The notes under the pieces are model-generated. The model was not told where the DNA came from, searched no databases, and saw nothing but the letters and a program-made list of their open reading frames with translations. Position numbers and translations under genes: made by a program. Below are positions 40,600 through 54,000 of a stretch of DNA of 64,000 nucleotides, piece by piece (position 1 is the stretch's first letter; the number at the start of each line of letters is the position of its first letter). Source of the stretch: Acridotheres tristis (Eukaryota; Chordata; Aves; Passeriformes; Sturnidae); NCBI GenBank assembly GCA_037013685.1, contig CM072887.1:52627154-52691153 (forward strand), read 5' to 3'.

Positions 40600-41130
40600 T
40601 TACAGTCACACAAGCCCTTCTTCAGATCTGACATTTACAATTTATTTTTCAGCTAAACCACCAACTTGTGGAGCAATACAGAGATGCATGCACTTGTCCC
40701 GGCAAAAGCTTTCCAAGTTCATTGGTATTAAATCTGCCGCCTAGTAAGCTGTGAAAACTCTGTCCTTTCAAATGAAGCAGCTTTTGAATACTTGTTGTGA
40801 AAATTTTAAATGAATAAGCAGACTGCATAAAATTTGTTCAAACACCCACCACTACCTAGAGATTTATGCAACGTCAGACTTAAACTCCAAGTTATTTTAA
40901 AGATAAGGAGAAATAAATCATTTTAATGTTAATAGAGACTGGTTTCAAAATGCTGCTTGCTCCACAGATAATTCTGAATAGTCTTCCAACTGTCCAATCA
41001 AATAAATCAATATCTGGGGTCATGGCAGAGGGGGATTTGTGAGCTATACATGCTCTGTATTTAATTGTCATAGTAAATCCCAGATTTAAAGCATCACTAT
41101 GGCTGACAGGGCCAAGAACAGCCAGTGCCA
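40600..41130. other. Candidate conserved non-coding stretch
   Basis: The sequence has mixed composition without simple repeats or transposon signatures. It carries several developmental-factor-type sites, for example TCCAATCAAATAAATCAATA near 40992, TTTAATTGTCAT near 41060, and ATGCAAACGATAC near 40464 just outside. Its texture resembles conserved intronic enhancers of developmental genes. Conservation itself cannot be seen from one sequence. Confidence 0.2.
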
Positions 41131-44100
41131 TGACTAAGAGTGGTGCCTACTACTGCCCAAGAATCTATGCCATCAGGATGTTTCTGGATATGGAGAGCTA
41201 CATACCACCACATACATGGATGTGTATATATATTTATATACACGTGCATGTGCATAGTACATCCAAGACAAAATTTAACAAAACTGGGATCAGATGGAAG
41301 AGAAAGGACAGAAACACACAGTGATTTGTTTTCAACATCTACTATTCACCAGTTTGGCTGGTGGCAGGGAATGCCTACACACGCCCTTCCCAGTTCTCCT
41401 CAGTGATACAGTAGGCCAAGATGTTTTTCTGGTGATCATCTTTTCTTTAAAAAGCGACAACAAACACCTAGCAACTAAATAGAAACTGTTACAATTTTTT
41501 TTTTTTGTTTCAAGGAAAAAACACACCAGTATGCCCACTTAAATAAAACTTCTGAAACTGCTTTTACATGTACTATTTTAACAAGCTACATGTACGCATA
41601 GCCCATTGCAGCATACTGATCTTCCAGGGATCCAGTAGCATCCTACACCAGTAAACCACGGAAGAAAACATAAAACTAATTGTGCCTGAATAAGTCATTG
41701 GGCACACTTACCTCAATAATCCTGATGTTAATTATTCCAAAGCCCTGATGCTTCATGCAGAGCAACAGCGCCTAAAATGCAGAGTTTCCCCTGCCTGCAT
41801 AGCTACATATCCTATGTGTGCTCTCATCAGTTGAGGTCAGTCACTGCAACATTCCTCTCAGTGCAGTCACACCAGCTTTGTACCCCAGTGTCCTACACTG
41901 CTGCAGATGCCTACTTGACTCTTTGCATTGGCCACGTTGTCCCTTGAGTACATCTCTCTTGGTTTCTGCTTCCCCTATGCATACTCATTTTGAAAGGTCT
42001 TCCCCATCTAATCTCCTACGATGTAACCCAATTAAGCCTGAGCTGGCAAACAACACAGCAAACCCCATTACTCTTGAGAACAAATCTGGAACCCCAGTGC
42101 CAGAGGGCAGCAGTTTCTCATGATGGAAACACAGCACATTTGACATCAACTGAGACAGAAAGGGTTTCAAGACAAGGCTGCATTGGACGAGGCTGGAAGC
42201 AAGATCAAATTAAGTGCTGAGATAAAACCTATCAATTGCTGCATCTACAGCACAAGTGTTTCCACCTGATGTGCAAGAGCAGATTTGTTCGAAGCAAGCT
42301 AGAACTCCAGCACACTGAAAACTCAGATTTCACTCCCATGTTTTGCAAGAACACCATTTCTGCTCAATAAACATTATTTGGATAAAGTACTACTAATATG
42401 CAGCACTGGGTAGGTATTTTATCATTTATTTGCACATATCATGCATTTTATAATAAATTAGCATAGCAGTTCAGCAGCAGAGTCAAAATTTGCACCGAAG
42501 CATCCTAATTACTAGGATTCTTTCTATATTCCAATTCTGAAGTGTTATCTCATTTGCTCATTAGTATGTAATGTACATGAATTTCCAAAAGCACGTACAA
42601 CTGAAATTATCATAAATATATAACTACAGTTACATTTTTATTAGGTTTACCAAAATCTGAAAGAAAATGCAACTATTAAATGCAAAACTTACATTAAAAA
42701 TTCCAATAAATAGTGTCTTAAGTGTAATTCATTCTCCAAACTACTCCCAAAATGTCTAAAGTAAAGATTTATATTTTATATAAAAATTAGTAATAACTGT
42801 TCACTGTCAAGAAGAACGAGAGGTTGAAAAGTAACTTGAGTGTATTGTAACACAGCTTCCAGGTATTAAAAATATATAAAGCCATTTCCTAGCTATTAAT
42901 AGAGTCAGACTAAATAATATTATTAAGCCTCAGTTTAATCTACTATAGTTTTATGAATTTGTTAAATTTTCTTCTTTGTGGTCAATTTTGGAAAGTGAAG
43001 TGTTAATCAGTATTAAGACCCTTACTCCCAAGTATGCCAAGGCAGACAAAAGCAGACACACAGCAGTGTACTTAATATGGGTACACTTGCACACATTTTC
43101 ACAAGGAAACTAGTAAGGTAATCTTTGCTTTATTTGCATGTTTTTGACTTCACAAGCCTGAGATTTAAGATGATGGCTAACCAACATTAAAAAAAAATGC
43201 AAAAATCATCCTCCAGAAGTGTCTCACGCAAAGTCTACCCCTGACCTCCCTTCCTTGGAGAAACGCTCAGTAAGCTTCAGTGGGATATAAACAGCTAAAA
43301 GAAAAAAGACCTCCACTGTTTAAATGGACTTCACACAGTCAGACAAAGTCAAATTCAGGAGCTAAACCTTTGTGTGTCCCATTCAGTGAGTGTCCTGCTC
43401 AGAAATCCTCCCTGTCAGCTATGGGGGTCAGTGATCCTCACAGCCAAGCTTGCCCCTGCTGTGGAGACCACGGCAGCCCAGACAGAGGCTGGCCTGCCTG
43501 CTAGCTGTCCTAAGGTTTCTCTTCTGCAGGACACAGGTGCAATTCTGCCCATGATTTCTAAGTGACACACAAAATACCATTTCTGTGTCTTCTGAACTCT
43601 TACAGTTTTCATGTGGTATTTCAGAAGAAGTAAGAATATTTTCCACCTCCACAAGATGCTTTCACACCTTCTACGTGCATTTTAAGTTACTTGCCTGATG
43701 GCAAACATATTGGGCACAGAAAACCCACTTCCACAAAAAGCACTCACTTTTACAAAATTAGGAACCAGGGCACGTTGGTTTTTCAGTAATTAAAGTTTCT
43801 GGTTTCTGAAGGCATAACAATGTGGTGCAGGTTTAATAAACTGACCACACTGCTGGAACATGTGATTCACTACAGAAAGAAAAACAACTGCTCTGATTGC
43901 AATATGGCAGAAGGAAAGTGATTTCACATTCATGTCACTCAATACTTTAAAGACCATGTTAATTGTGAAATCTCTTGGGGTTATTTTGATTGTTTGACTT
44001 ACCTGAAGGGCACAGCAAGCCTTAAACAACGTTTGCACATGGCTGCAGCTCTCCAGCCAATGGGCCTTCCCTGTCTGTGAAAGTACAACCCATATATACC

Positions 44101-45938
44101 TCTGTGCTGGACTGAAATATTCTTTAAAGCTTCCATTCCATGTATTCGGTTATACACAGGTTCAGGCCAAGAGACCTGAATCACTTCCTTTTAACCTAAA
44201 AGGTTGTTCAGTTCTTTGGAACTTTTACTATCAACCACACTCTCCAGTTCACTGTAGCCATCCTAACTCTCTATCTGAGCACCATCTCTATTAGCCATTT
44301 TGAGGGACCAAAACTCAGATTCAGTCTGCCAGTATCACTTTCTTTTACCCAGCCAAATATCATATTAATGCTTTTAAACTGCAGGACTGCACAAGGAACT
44401 TGCACTCAACTGATTATCTACCATGACCTTCAAAGCTTTCTCTGTCACTGTGTTTCCAGAAGAAAGCGATATCCCGTAAGTGAGAACTGCATTTTAGTTC
44501 ATAGATCACAATGGATTTATTCAAATCAAAGTATTCTCTATAAGTCTGGTCTTATCTTCCTTTAAATTGGCAACAGGAAAACGTGGTGTGAGTAATGTAT
44601 TTTCATCTTGTGTTGCATTAATTTTTTTATTATTATTTTAAAGGAAAGTTTAGTCTCACTGATTGGTAACTATTCTGTTTCAGTTTATTATTAGCTCTAG
44701 CTTTCACACTATGCTTGGCAAGCCTTTTTTGCTAACCAGAAAAATGTATTTAATGTCCTCATGCACTTATTTAAGCAATTAGGTGCTTAAACAAATATTT
44801 ATTCAGTCCTTAAGTTTAACATGCTTATTACATTATAAAAATGGCAAACAGAACACTTCTTTCTCACCAGATCATTTTTTTAGATTCATAATTAGTGCAC
44901 ATTTATAGTTGAGGGAATTTTACTCCTTTTAAAACAGGTCTTCATTAGTTAAAGAAACCATTTAAAAATAAACTTGATCCACATTCAAAATATTCTTTAT
45001 AAACAAAACAAGAAATTGCTTCAAGAAGTGAAGCTTCTAGTTCTAAAATTCTGACAGATGCTGGAAACAAGAACAGCAGGACAGCATTAACTTTTTCTTC
45101 AATTATTTGTTTAATAAAAAACCCTTTAAGCCATTCCAAGCATCGTCTACAGAGAAAAAAAAAATCCCTCAAACTGATTCAGTTCATGACCATTCTCATT
45201 TTTTGTGCTGCTGTCCCTCTGAAAGCAACAGACATGTTTGTGTATGAACACAACATATCTATCAATCAATATGCATCCATGCTCATGGATTTTAAATTGT
45301 TGCTTATTTGAGCTCAATTCTTTCTGCATACAACTTAATTAAATCAAGTTATGGTCCTTTTGACTAAAAAAACTACTGATTTACTTCTGTGACTAGTTCT
45401 TCATCTGCTTTTGAATTCCTCAGTGCCAGATACAATGTTTTTCCAGACAAACTGCTGCCTGAATTTACACGCAGTTTTTAACAGAAATTCCTAAGGGTTT
45501 CAATGCTTGCAGCAGGTGGTGTTCAGTCCCTGCATCCCCCTTCTCTCCCCAGTGCAAGTAACATTCTTGAGGGACTGGGCATCTTGCCTTTACCTCATTT
45601 CAGTGGTAGCTAGCAGGTACTGGTTAGTACCCTCATCTCCTGCCTTCTCTGCCAGGACAATAACTCACAAGCATTTAAGATCATTTGCTTTAGAGTACTC
45701 AGTTACTCAGAAATACATAATATCACTCTTGATACAGAGTACCACTTTCCTTTCCCTTCTATCCATTCAATTCTCTGTAAATAGGTTATAACCATTCATT
45801 TCAACGTTGCAATCCTGTGAACCTTCCCACTAGATTTCAAGTAATACTGAGCAGACAAAATTCGTAATTGTAAATGAGAAATTTCAGCTTCTCTTGTTTA
45901 TTATGCAGAGTGCCAGCATTAGAGTACAGCAATTAAAT

Positions 45939-45953
45939 GGGGGGTGGGGGGGG
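45939..45953 (+). repeat. G run (G6-T-G8)
   Basis: An almost uninterrupted 15-base G tract in an AT-rich setting. It may take part in a G-quadruplex, though only two G runs are adjacent, so a four-run intramolecular form would have to split the G8 run. On the ARID1B sense strand it is a C tract. Confidence 0.7.
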
Positions 45954-48030
45954 TGTCCCTCCTGTCATGTTTAGTTCCTTGATCACTGCTGTCCACAAAA
46001 CCATGATTTTAATCTCAGTGTGTGCTTACATGTTATGTTGTATTGTAAAGTTACCCTCCACTCCCACTGCCCCAGCTCTGAGCTCTTCTACTCACCCAAG
46101 CCAAAGTGACCCCAAGAAATAGCTTCTCTGCTTACCAAGGGGAGCTTAGCCTAAGAACATGCTCCCTTCCCTTTGCAGACAATAACCAGCTTCTTGAAAA
46201 CACCAACTACACTAAATTATTCACCCTGCCGGTGGGACACTTGCAGGGTCTTTGTTTCTGTACTGCTTTATCAGGAAGTTTGAGCCAAAGGACTGCATAA
46301 AGAGGCTTTTAAAAAGCTTCCGCCTCCTGGCAACTAACATCAAAACCCTACCTAGCTAATGTGAATTCTTCCACCACAGCTGACTGACAGGACAGCCAAA
46401 TGCAGCTGGGGAACGGGAATGGGAAAAGGAGAGGTGCTAGGTTTCTTGCACTAAATGGAAAAAGTGAATTTTCTCCTACATCATAGGATGTTCTGAAGTT
46501 CTTCTTTATGTCAGAAAAGTGGAACAATTCAAGCTTCACAGCTTCAGAGTTCTCCAATCCCACAGCAGTCAGCTTATTTCTGCCACCTTGATGTTTCTGA
46601 GATAGTAATTTTGTTCTCAAAAACACAACAAAATAAAACAAAAAATCAAACAAACAAAACCCCCCCAAAACCATAAAAACAATAAAATACTGCTTTGATA
46701 TGCAGTATGATTTCAGTTCTAAATCAGTGGTACTGTAGGGTCCACAAAGGCATGAGAACTCCAGGCAAAGACACTAAAACATAGTAGCCAGCCACATATC
46801 ATCATCAGCTTTGTTCAGGAGAAAGATTATCAACTCTTTTTTAAAGATTTGCATCTGTACACTTATTTTCATATGTCAAGTCTTTTCTTAATAGTTACCA
46901 AAACATACTTCCATCCAAATGACTGCTGTTTCAAGATGTATTTTTTGTTAATACAGGTCCAAAATTTTCCACAGCCCTACTGTCACTACATTTACCTCGA
47001 CTGTCTCACAAGCAGACAGGGAGGCCTTTGAGACAGATCAGCTCATAGCCACTATAATTTCCTACTGAATAACTCTGTGAAGGGACAGGCTGCCAGGGAA
47101 AGGGCTGGTAGCCTCGATTCCCCACCCAAATGGGAAGCCTTCTGTGCCTCCAGTTGGAAAACTGCAATGCTAAGTGCAAAACTGACATGAATAGCATAAC
47201 CTTAGGCAAATTTCACTAAAAATCATGTAAGCCAGTGGGAGAGCTAATGGCCAGTGGTGGCCTTCCTGAACACAAACAGGGAGAAGACCCCCCAGCAATA
47301 CAGTTTCCTCACCCAGTAGGGAGAGCAAGCAGAATACTGACCGAGCATCCATAACACCGCTATACAGAATAGGGTTTCAGTCTTTCATTACTCACCTAAT
47401 TTTCCATGAGTAAATACAGTGTAACAAACAATATTAACATAGCAATATGGACAAACATATACACCTCTGCCTCAGCTGACAAATAGGTTTGCAAGGCTCA
47501 TTTCACCTTCAACTAAACAGAGAAAGTTGCCCCAAGACAGGGAATCTTAAGGAAAAAAAAAAGACAAGAAAAATCCCTCAAGGCAGCTGCACACAAATAC
47601 ACTGCTGTATGCTGTTTGCTCCAATAAGCATTTACACTGACTTAAACTGTAGGAAAAATTATGGGACAAGAATGAATTCACATCTTTTCAAGGGGTCCTA
47701 CCACCCCGTTCATTCTACCTTTCTTGAACACAATGGTGATTTTCACAATGTATCAAAACCTGATATCTAAATATCTCAATTTCCAAACCAAGATGTTAAC
47801 AGCATAGATTAAGAACTCCAGCAAGTGTGCAAAACCAAGACTATACTGTTTTCAACCACTGTTTAAATTTTACCTTCAATCTCTTGCCAAGTATATGAAA
47901 ATAACAAAGAAAAGGCATCTTTTTCCAGGAAAATATTAAGTCTTAGTATTTTTATTGCATCTTTTAGGTGAACCACTCACAAATTTGTTTCCCATTGTAA
48001 TTTCACACACCCCACACTAGGTTGTTATTA

Positions 48031-48050
48031 GATGAATAGTACTATTCATC
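48031..48050. repeat. Perfect 20-bp palindrome
   Basis: GATGAATAGTACTATTCATC equals its own reverse complement with no spacer. The flanking bases do not extend it. It could be a dimeric binding site or chance. Confidence 0.85.
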
Positions 48051-51000
48051 AAAAGCAAACAAAAGGACAACAAATACTGCATTTCAAAAATGAAGATGGC
48101 ATAGCAATAAAGACGTGCAGATTTATGTTACATTCATTGTAAAAATATCTCCAGGCTAATCACAAAGTGTTAAAGCATTCCCAGTATTTCCCACTGCTAC
48201 GGTTTTACTTTAAAAGAGGAGGAAAGAAAGGGGAAAAAAAAAAAATCGGTGATTCAAAATGGAAGTTCAGTAATTATTTACAGCCCAGTATGTAACTGGC
48301 AAAATGACGGGCAAAGTTCTCAGCACATCACTCAGACGTATGTAAGCAAGGCATTCCTTCCCCGCGGTAGGCGGCCTCATGTCAAGCAGCTATGTGCTAG
48401 AACTTGTCCTGTGCTACCTGTTCAAAGGAAGCTGTGCAAGAATATTTCAAGCTCTGACAGATACCACTTTGTGCAAAAACATCCACAGGAGTATTACAAA
48501 AAAAGACAGCACTGATGTTTCAGCAACCTCTGTGTCAAGAAAGGTGCTCTCCTGCATTTTTATTGACACCCAGGAAGCGGATGATTGTTCCTTGTACAAT
48601 CAGTGCTAGCACTGCCAATACTGCTTTTCTACTAGTCCCAGCTCCCTTCCATGCCTTTTACTAAACTCTCATTTAAGAATTTGCACCCACCTTTTTCAGA
48701 GAAATTACCATTTGGTATTGCAAATAGAAATGTTGCATCTCTAAGTAAAAAGTACCCAACAAAACCACAATGCAATAAGAAACCCTATCATTTGCAGCAT
48801 TTCATTACTACAAGATCAACACCAAATGCCAAAGTGTGCTCTCTTTTCTTTCAGCAAACATTTATTAAAATATTGAGATCACTTAAGTTTATTACCTGAA
48901 AGAATTCAGGACACAGCCATTGCCGCCTGTGTCTGGAAGTGCAATACCTAACATCAGGTCCATGTATAAAAAATACTTTTCAAGTAAAAACATGTTTTTT
49001 CCACTAAGCACAACACTACACGTAACATAGATGTTTCCACATTCCTATAAACAGCAGTCTTACAACCAGGTTAACTCTTTAACTAATTTTTTTTTTTTTT
49101 TGGTGAACCAGATATGCAGAAAGCTGAAGTTTCTAAGCTCCTGCAAGCAGGTCTAAAGCAACTCCAGTAAAGACACAGTAACTCACACGTACACAGGGTT
49201 CTGGTATTTTGTCAAGTTTTTATTCTGCTTTAGAAGCTATTAATGCATGCCAAGAATAGGAGTGTATTTTTAGTCAGTTCTACATGTGAAAGACAAAAAT
49301 GGGATGACAGAACACAAGAGAGAAAGAAGAAAGAAAAGCCTACACCTAATACACTCGAAGTATATCTGATCTTTTCCTGGATATTCTTCAGCTACTTTTT
49401 GTGATTATGCTCCTCTTGTAACCCTGGTGTTATAAGCCTAAAGGAATATTAAAAAATATTATTTTTCTTGTGATGTATAAAATCGAAGCAGAAAAGGCCA
49501 AATACCCCACACAATCTTGGCATTTACTGAATCTACTCTTCACAACTTGCTGCAAGACAGCAAATTTACTCAGGTCATAAAACAATCTTCAGTTTTAGAA
49601 GGATACATGGAATTTCTCACAGCATCACCTCAGAGGACTAAAATCCCACCTGCCTGCTCTCCATCATCAGGTAGGATTTTTTGTGAACACGAGGTCTAAA
49701 GTATAATTTTCTGCAGGACTTAAGGTTCATTTTAGAAATAATAGTTTCCTCCCTAGAATAACTTTCCAAACATAAAAGGGCCATAAATCCGTTAAGTACA
49801 CACTTCCCAAACCTGCAGGGGGATATCCTGGCCTCCGATTTTCCTCAGTTTTGCCAACCAGCAATAAAATGAAACCAATGAAAAATACAAACCAGTCAAT
49901 TTGCATCTGTCCTTTAAAACATTCTTCAGTACATTAGAAGAGTCAAAACACATGCCAGTTTTCAGCGCTGCCTGCTGGGAAAGTTAGGAGAGACAGCAGA
50001 GGCAAGCAGTGGAGTTTCTGAGGAGGGGCAGGAGTAGCTAAAAGCAGAAGTCCTTGCTGAGCCCTGTTTGCTTTGTCCATGCACAGGCTCAGTCTGTTCC
50101 CCACATGGACTCTCAGGTGTTTGTTTCTATTAAGCACCACTTGCTGAGCACAAACCAGAGGGACAATCCTATGTGAAGAACATGGTGATTCCACTAATCT
50201 GTCCTGTAAAGCACATCTTTGCCAATATGGCCTGTAAAACACATATGTATATAGACTCCAGATAACTAATGTTACTTCTATAATTAAAACATCTTCCCTA
50301 AGTGGCTATATAAATCTTGTTTATTTTGATTGGACTCTTGTCTCAAAAGACAAGTTATATTACAGTTCACCAAGAAATACGCAGAAACTCATCACTGTTT
50401 TGTGAAGGAAACTAACAAGCAAGCGCAATTTGTCCCTCTGATGTACCCACCAAAATTAAATCCACTTACTTTCCTCAGGTGTATTTAGACACAAGATTCA
50501 AATATGATTTCTAGTAATGTCCAGCCACTGAGCTGTTTATTACCTGGTATGTGTCTTGCTCTTACAGTCAAATGCAAAAAGCATTACTAAGACACAATAT
50601 TCAGAAGAGAAGGAAAAAAATAGAATGCACAAAGAAATAAAACAGACACTGAATTTCTCCTTCTTCTTCCACACCTCCAAAAGACTTTATAAGATTCAGA
50701 GATGAAATACGTTATCAGCAAGGATGCAAGCATTTAACACATTTTTTCTATTTCAGGCAAAGCAATGAACAAGCACCAGAAGTACCCAAAAATGGGGCCA
50801 CCCCAGGCAGCAGAAGAATAAAAGCCTATAGAGATTGCATGAGCTGTAGATTTGAGCTATTCCTTAAGTTCTTAAATCTTTCTTTCATCCGTCTTGAAAA
50901 ACAACAAAACACTAAAAGCTTAAAGTATTTACATTAGGATTTTTAGATGTGCCCGGTTAGAACAGTTATAAGGAGCAATGCAATATATAAACAAACACTA

Positions 51001-54000
51001 GTATTAGAAAAAATTATCTACAGAGAATTAAAATATTCAAGATTTTTTAAAAAGATTTTATAACTCATCTACTCCCACAAAGTCTTAATGTTCTAGGTGA
51101 TAAAACATGCAAAACTAAAGCAGGTTACTGAGCAAGCTTGAATTGTACTGTGTGGAACCTATGCCATTTAAGACTGACTAGATAAAAAAGGTATGGAAGA
51201 TACTTTTTGGTTTTTCGCAGTACTAACTCTTCCACGTTTTTGCACAAATTTTGCTGAAGCTAAATCTAATATAAATCTTAGTCTATATAAAAATAAAAGT
51301 TGCTGCTAGCAATAGGAGTCTAATCTTGAACTATTGAAACATCAGATATTTTTTGAAAGGCCTATTGTTCCAAGAAGAAAACTACTTGACTCTGTCCCAC
51401 AGTAACCAAAGTGAACAGTACTGACCTGTCTCATTCTGAAATTCTCTTCAATTGACTTAGCAGATTAATTCTGCCTACCCTGATATCAACTAAAGACAAG
51501 TCACCCAATCCCAGCAATGTGGCCCTGAAGTGAAATTGTAGTTCCAATGAAGTCACAGCAAATTTCCCACTGATTTCCCCTTATCTTCAGCCCTATTTTC
51601 AGCTGTGGGAAACACACTCCCTATTTTTAAAAAAGCATACTCTATTGCCTCCCTTGCCTCATTTGAGCAAGTCCAAATTTACAGACAAATGATAGCATCT
51701 TCTGAGAAACTCATAGCATGACTTTAAAAAAAAAAGAAAAAAATATCTGAGTTCCCTCAGGAATATTGGGAAATACAGTTAAAATATGGTTACAGAAATC
51801 ATACAGTATATGCGCATACTGGGTCAGGACATCATTTCAACCGTTTGAGTGTCAATTATTCTTTGATTAATATTATTAACAAAAAACTACTATGACTATA
51901 ATATTAAGAGTAACAGTCAATTATTCCTTACCTACTTTAAAACCCTCTGGCATAATCATTATATGGCAGCTGTTGAACAGAGTAATGCAGCAGCCTTTTC
52001 TTAAAGCAAGATGCTTATTTTACTTCAAATGTAAATAAACTCATGTCTCCTGCTGCCATGTAAAATGAGCTGCTCATAAGTAAATGATTTTGTACCTTCC
52101 TAGTGAAGCAGCAGACAGCTCTCTATTCTCCACTCCTGATCACCAAAATCTATTTCCTGCCTAACTCCGGTGCAGGCTGAAAGCTAATTTTGCTAGCAAA
52201 CCCAAGCTCCAAATAACAAAGTAACTGCTGCTTCTTCTAACAACAACCTTTTTCAGAACACCAACACAGAGGACTTGCATGCTTTCCTCTCTCATGCTCC
52301 CACTTCCAAGCAGAACAACAAATGTGATTACAGCTATTAAATATTCCAGCTAAATGATAATCGTTTAGCAGTAACAAAAACACATTTCATTTGTCATAAT
52401 ACATTGATCATTCTTACACATTTTATGTACGAACGTTGTCTGCCTCTTACTGCAGTTTGGATGTAAAAATTAGCATTTACTGAACATCATTACATGGTAA
52501 TTCAACAAATAAAAATGTTGACCTAGTCTCATTTCCGAGCCATCTCTCACCAGCTGAAAGACCAGTTCTTTTCCCTTTTCAACCTACATTTTTTTCTGCA
52601 CTGTTTCAGAGAATGAGGAAGCTACTGAAATGTTTCTATTTACCATAATAATGCAATTCTGTTGCTTTAGGGATTTTCTTCGGTAAACAATCTCAGATGA
52701 CCAGCACTAAGATGAAGAGCTAAACTATCATAAGTACCACAAACTTATGTCGAATTTGATTCTGTGATTATCTGTAATCTCTGCTCACCTCCCTCTATAG
52801 AGTGAATTACACTCAATAGAAGGGATAATTCTAAAGGAGACAATACAACATAAAGCCTTATCCTGCCATGAACTAAAGTAGCAGCCTTTTTTTCAATTTA
52901 GTCAATGAGGCTTAGTATACTCAAAAGAAAGAACCATGCTAAACATTTTCCTACAGTCTGCATAAGCACAGTAGTTAGCATTTTCCTAAATCTGAAATTT
53001 TAAAATCCCATTTCTTTACATGACAAAGAGCAGCAACTTTTCTTTGCAATTATTAACACTTGACTATCAAAAGACCCATTCTTAAAGATGACCTTACGTG
53101 AAAGACAACTAGCTATGTCCCTTTTTCTGGTTCAGATTTTACATTTTCCAGGAAGCAGCAGTTCTGCTTACTTTACTGATTTTTTTTTTCCTAGAGATTT
53201 ATAGAAGTTCAACAGGATAGCAGATCTATCATTCAAAAAAAAGGTTACTGAGGAATTATTTTAATTAAAAGTACTTATGTTTTTTACAGAACAGGAAGCT
53301 GGGAAAAACAATCCTTTAGAATTTCAACATTTCTGCTTTCCAGGAATTAACAAAGTTGGTCCATATTCTGCTAGTGACAGCTCCAAACGAATGTCCAGAG
53401 AAAAAAGCAAACCAAAATAAATGAAACAAGCAAACAAAAACCCAAACAGAACATACACACACATGCCACAAAAGCCATACCAAAACCAAAAGAAAAACAA
53501 ATGTCCCCAAAACCTCCAAGGTAAATCAAACAAAAATCTGGAAAAATGTACTTTTGAAGCACACACTGATCAAAGCTTCATACTCCCTTCTTATGTGTGT
53601 GCATCAAATGCATCTATCAATCTTTAAGAAAAAGCAACACATCTCACTATTTGTCCTCTGCTGGCTGTTTTTGAGATTCAGTCACATTGATTCATTCTCT
53701 GTTCTCACAAAATAAATAGACTAAGAACTGAAAATGGTGCTTATTTTCAGTGTCTGCTCTATTAAACAAGACTAACATCAATTGTGATAACACCTACTTA
53801 GGAGCAAAAAAACTGCAACGCATTTAAGTATTATCTAGGCAGTGAGGGCAATTATACTCACAGAGGACCAAAAAGGTAATCACTTGACCAGTACTTCCTA
53901 TATGTATACACAGCATCTTAAGTTAATGGTTCAGGGCAAAATATGACAGTAAGCCTCACTTTCGTGGCATACTTCAATCTTTTAGAATTAAAATGACTTC

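Noticed and set aside
41213..41252. GTGTATAT/ATATACAC small hairpin
   Set aside because: Eight-base AT-dinucleotide arms are expected by chance in TA/CA-rich sequence.
42095..42112. CTCF-like site (CAGTGCCAGAGGGCAGCAG)
   Set aside because: The AGGGC core fits but the preceding CC and A positions do not match the consensus, so the motif is partial.
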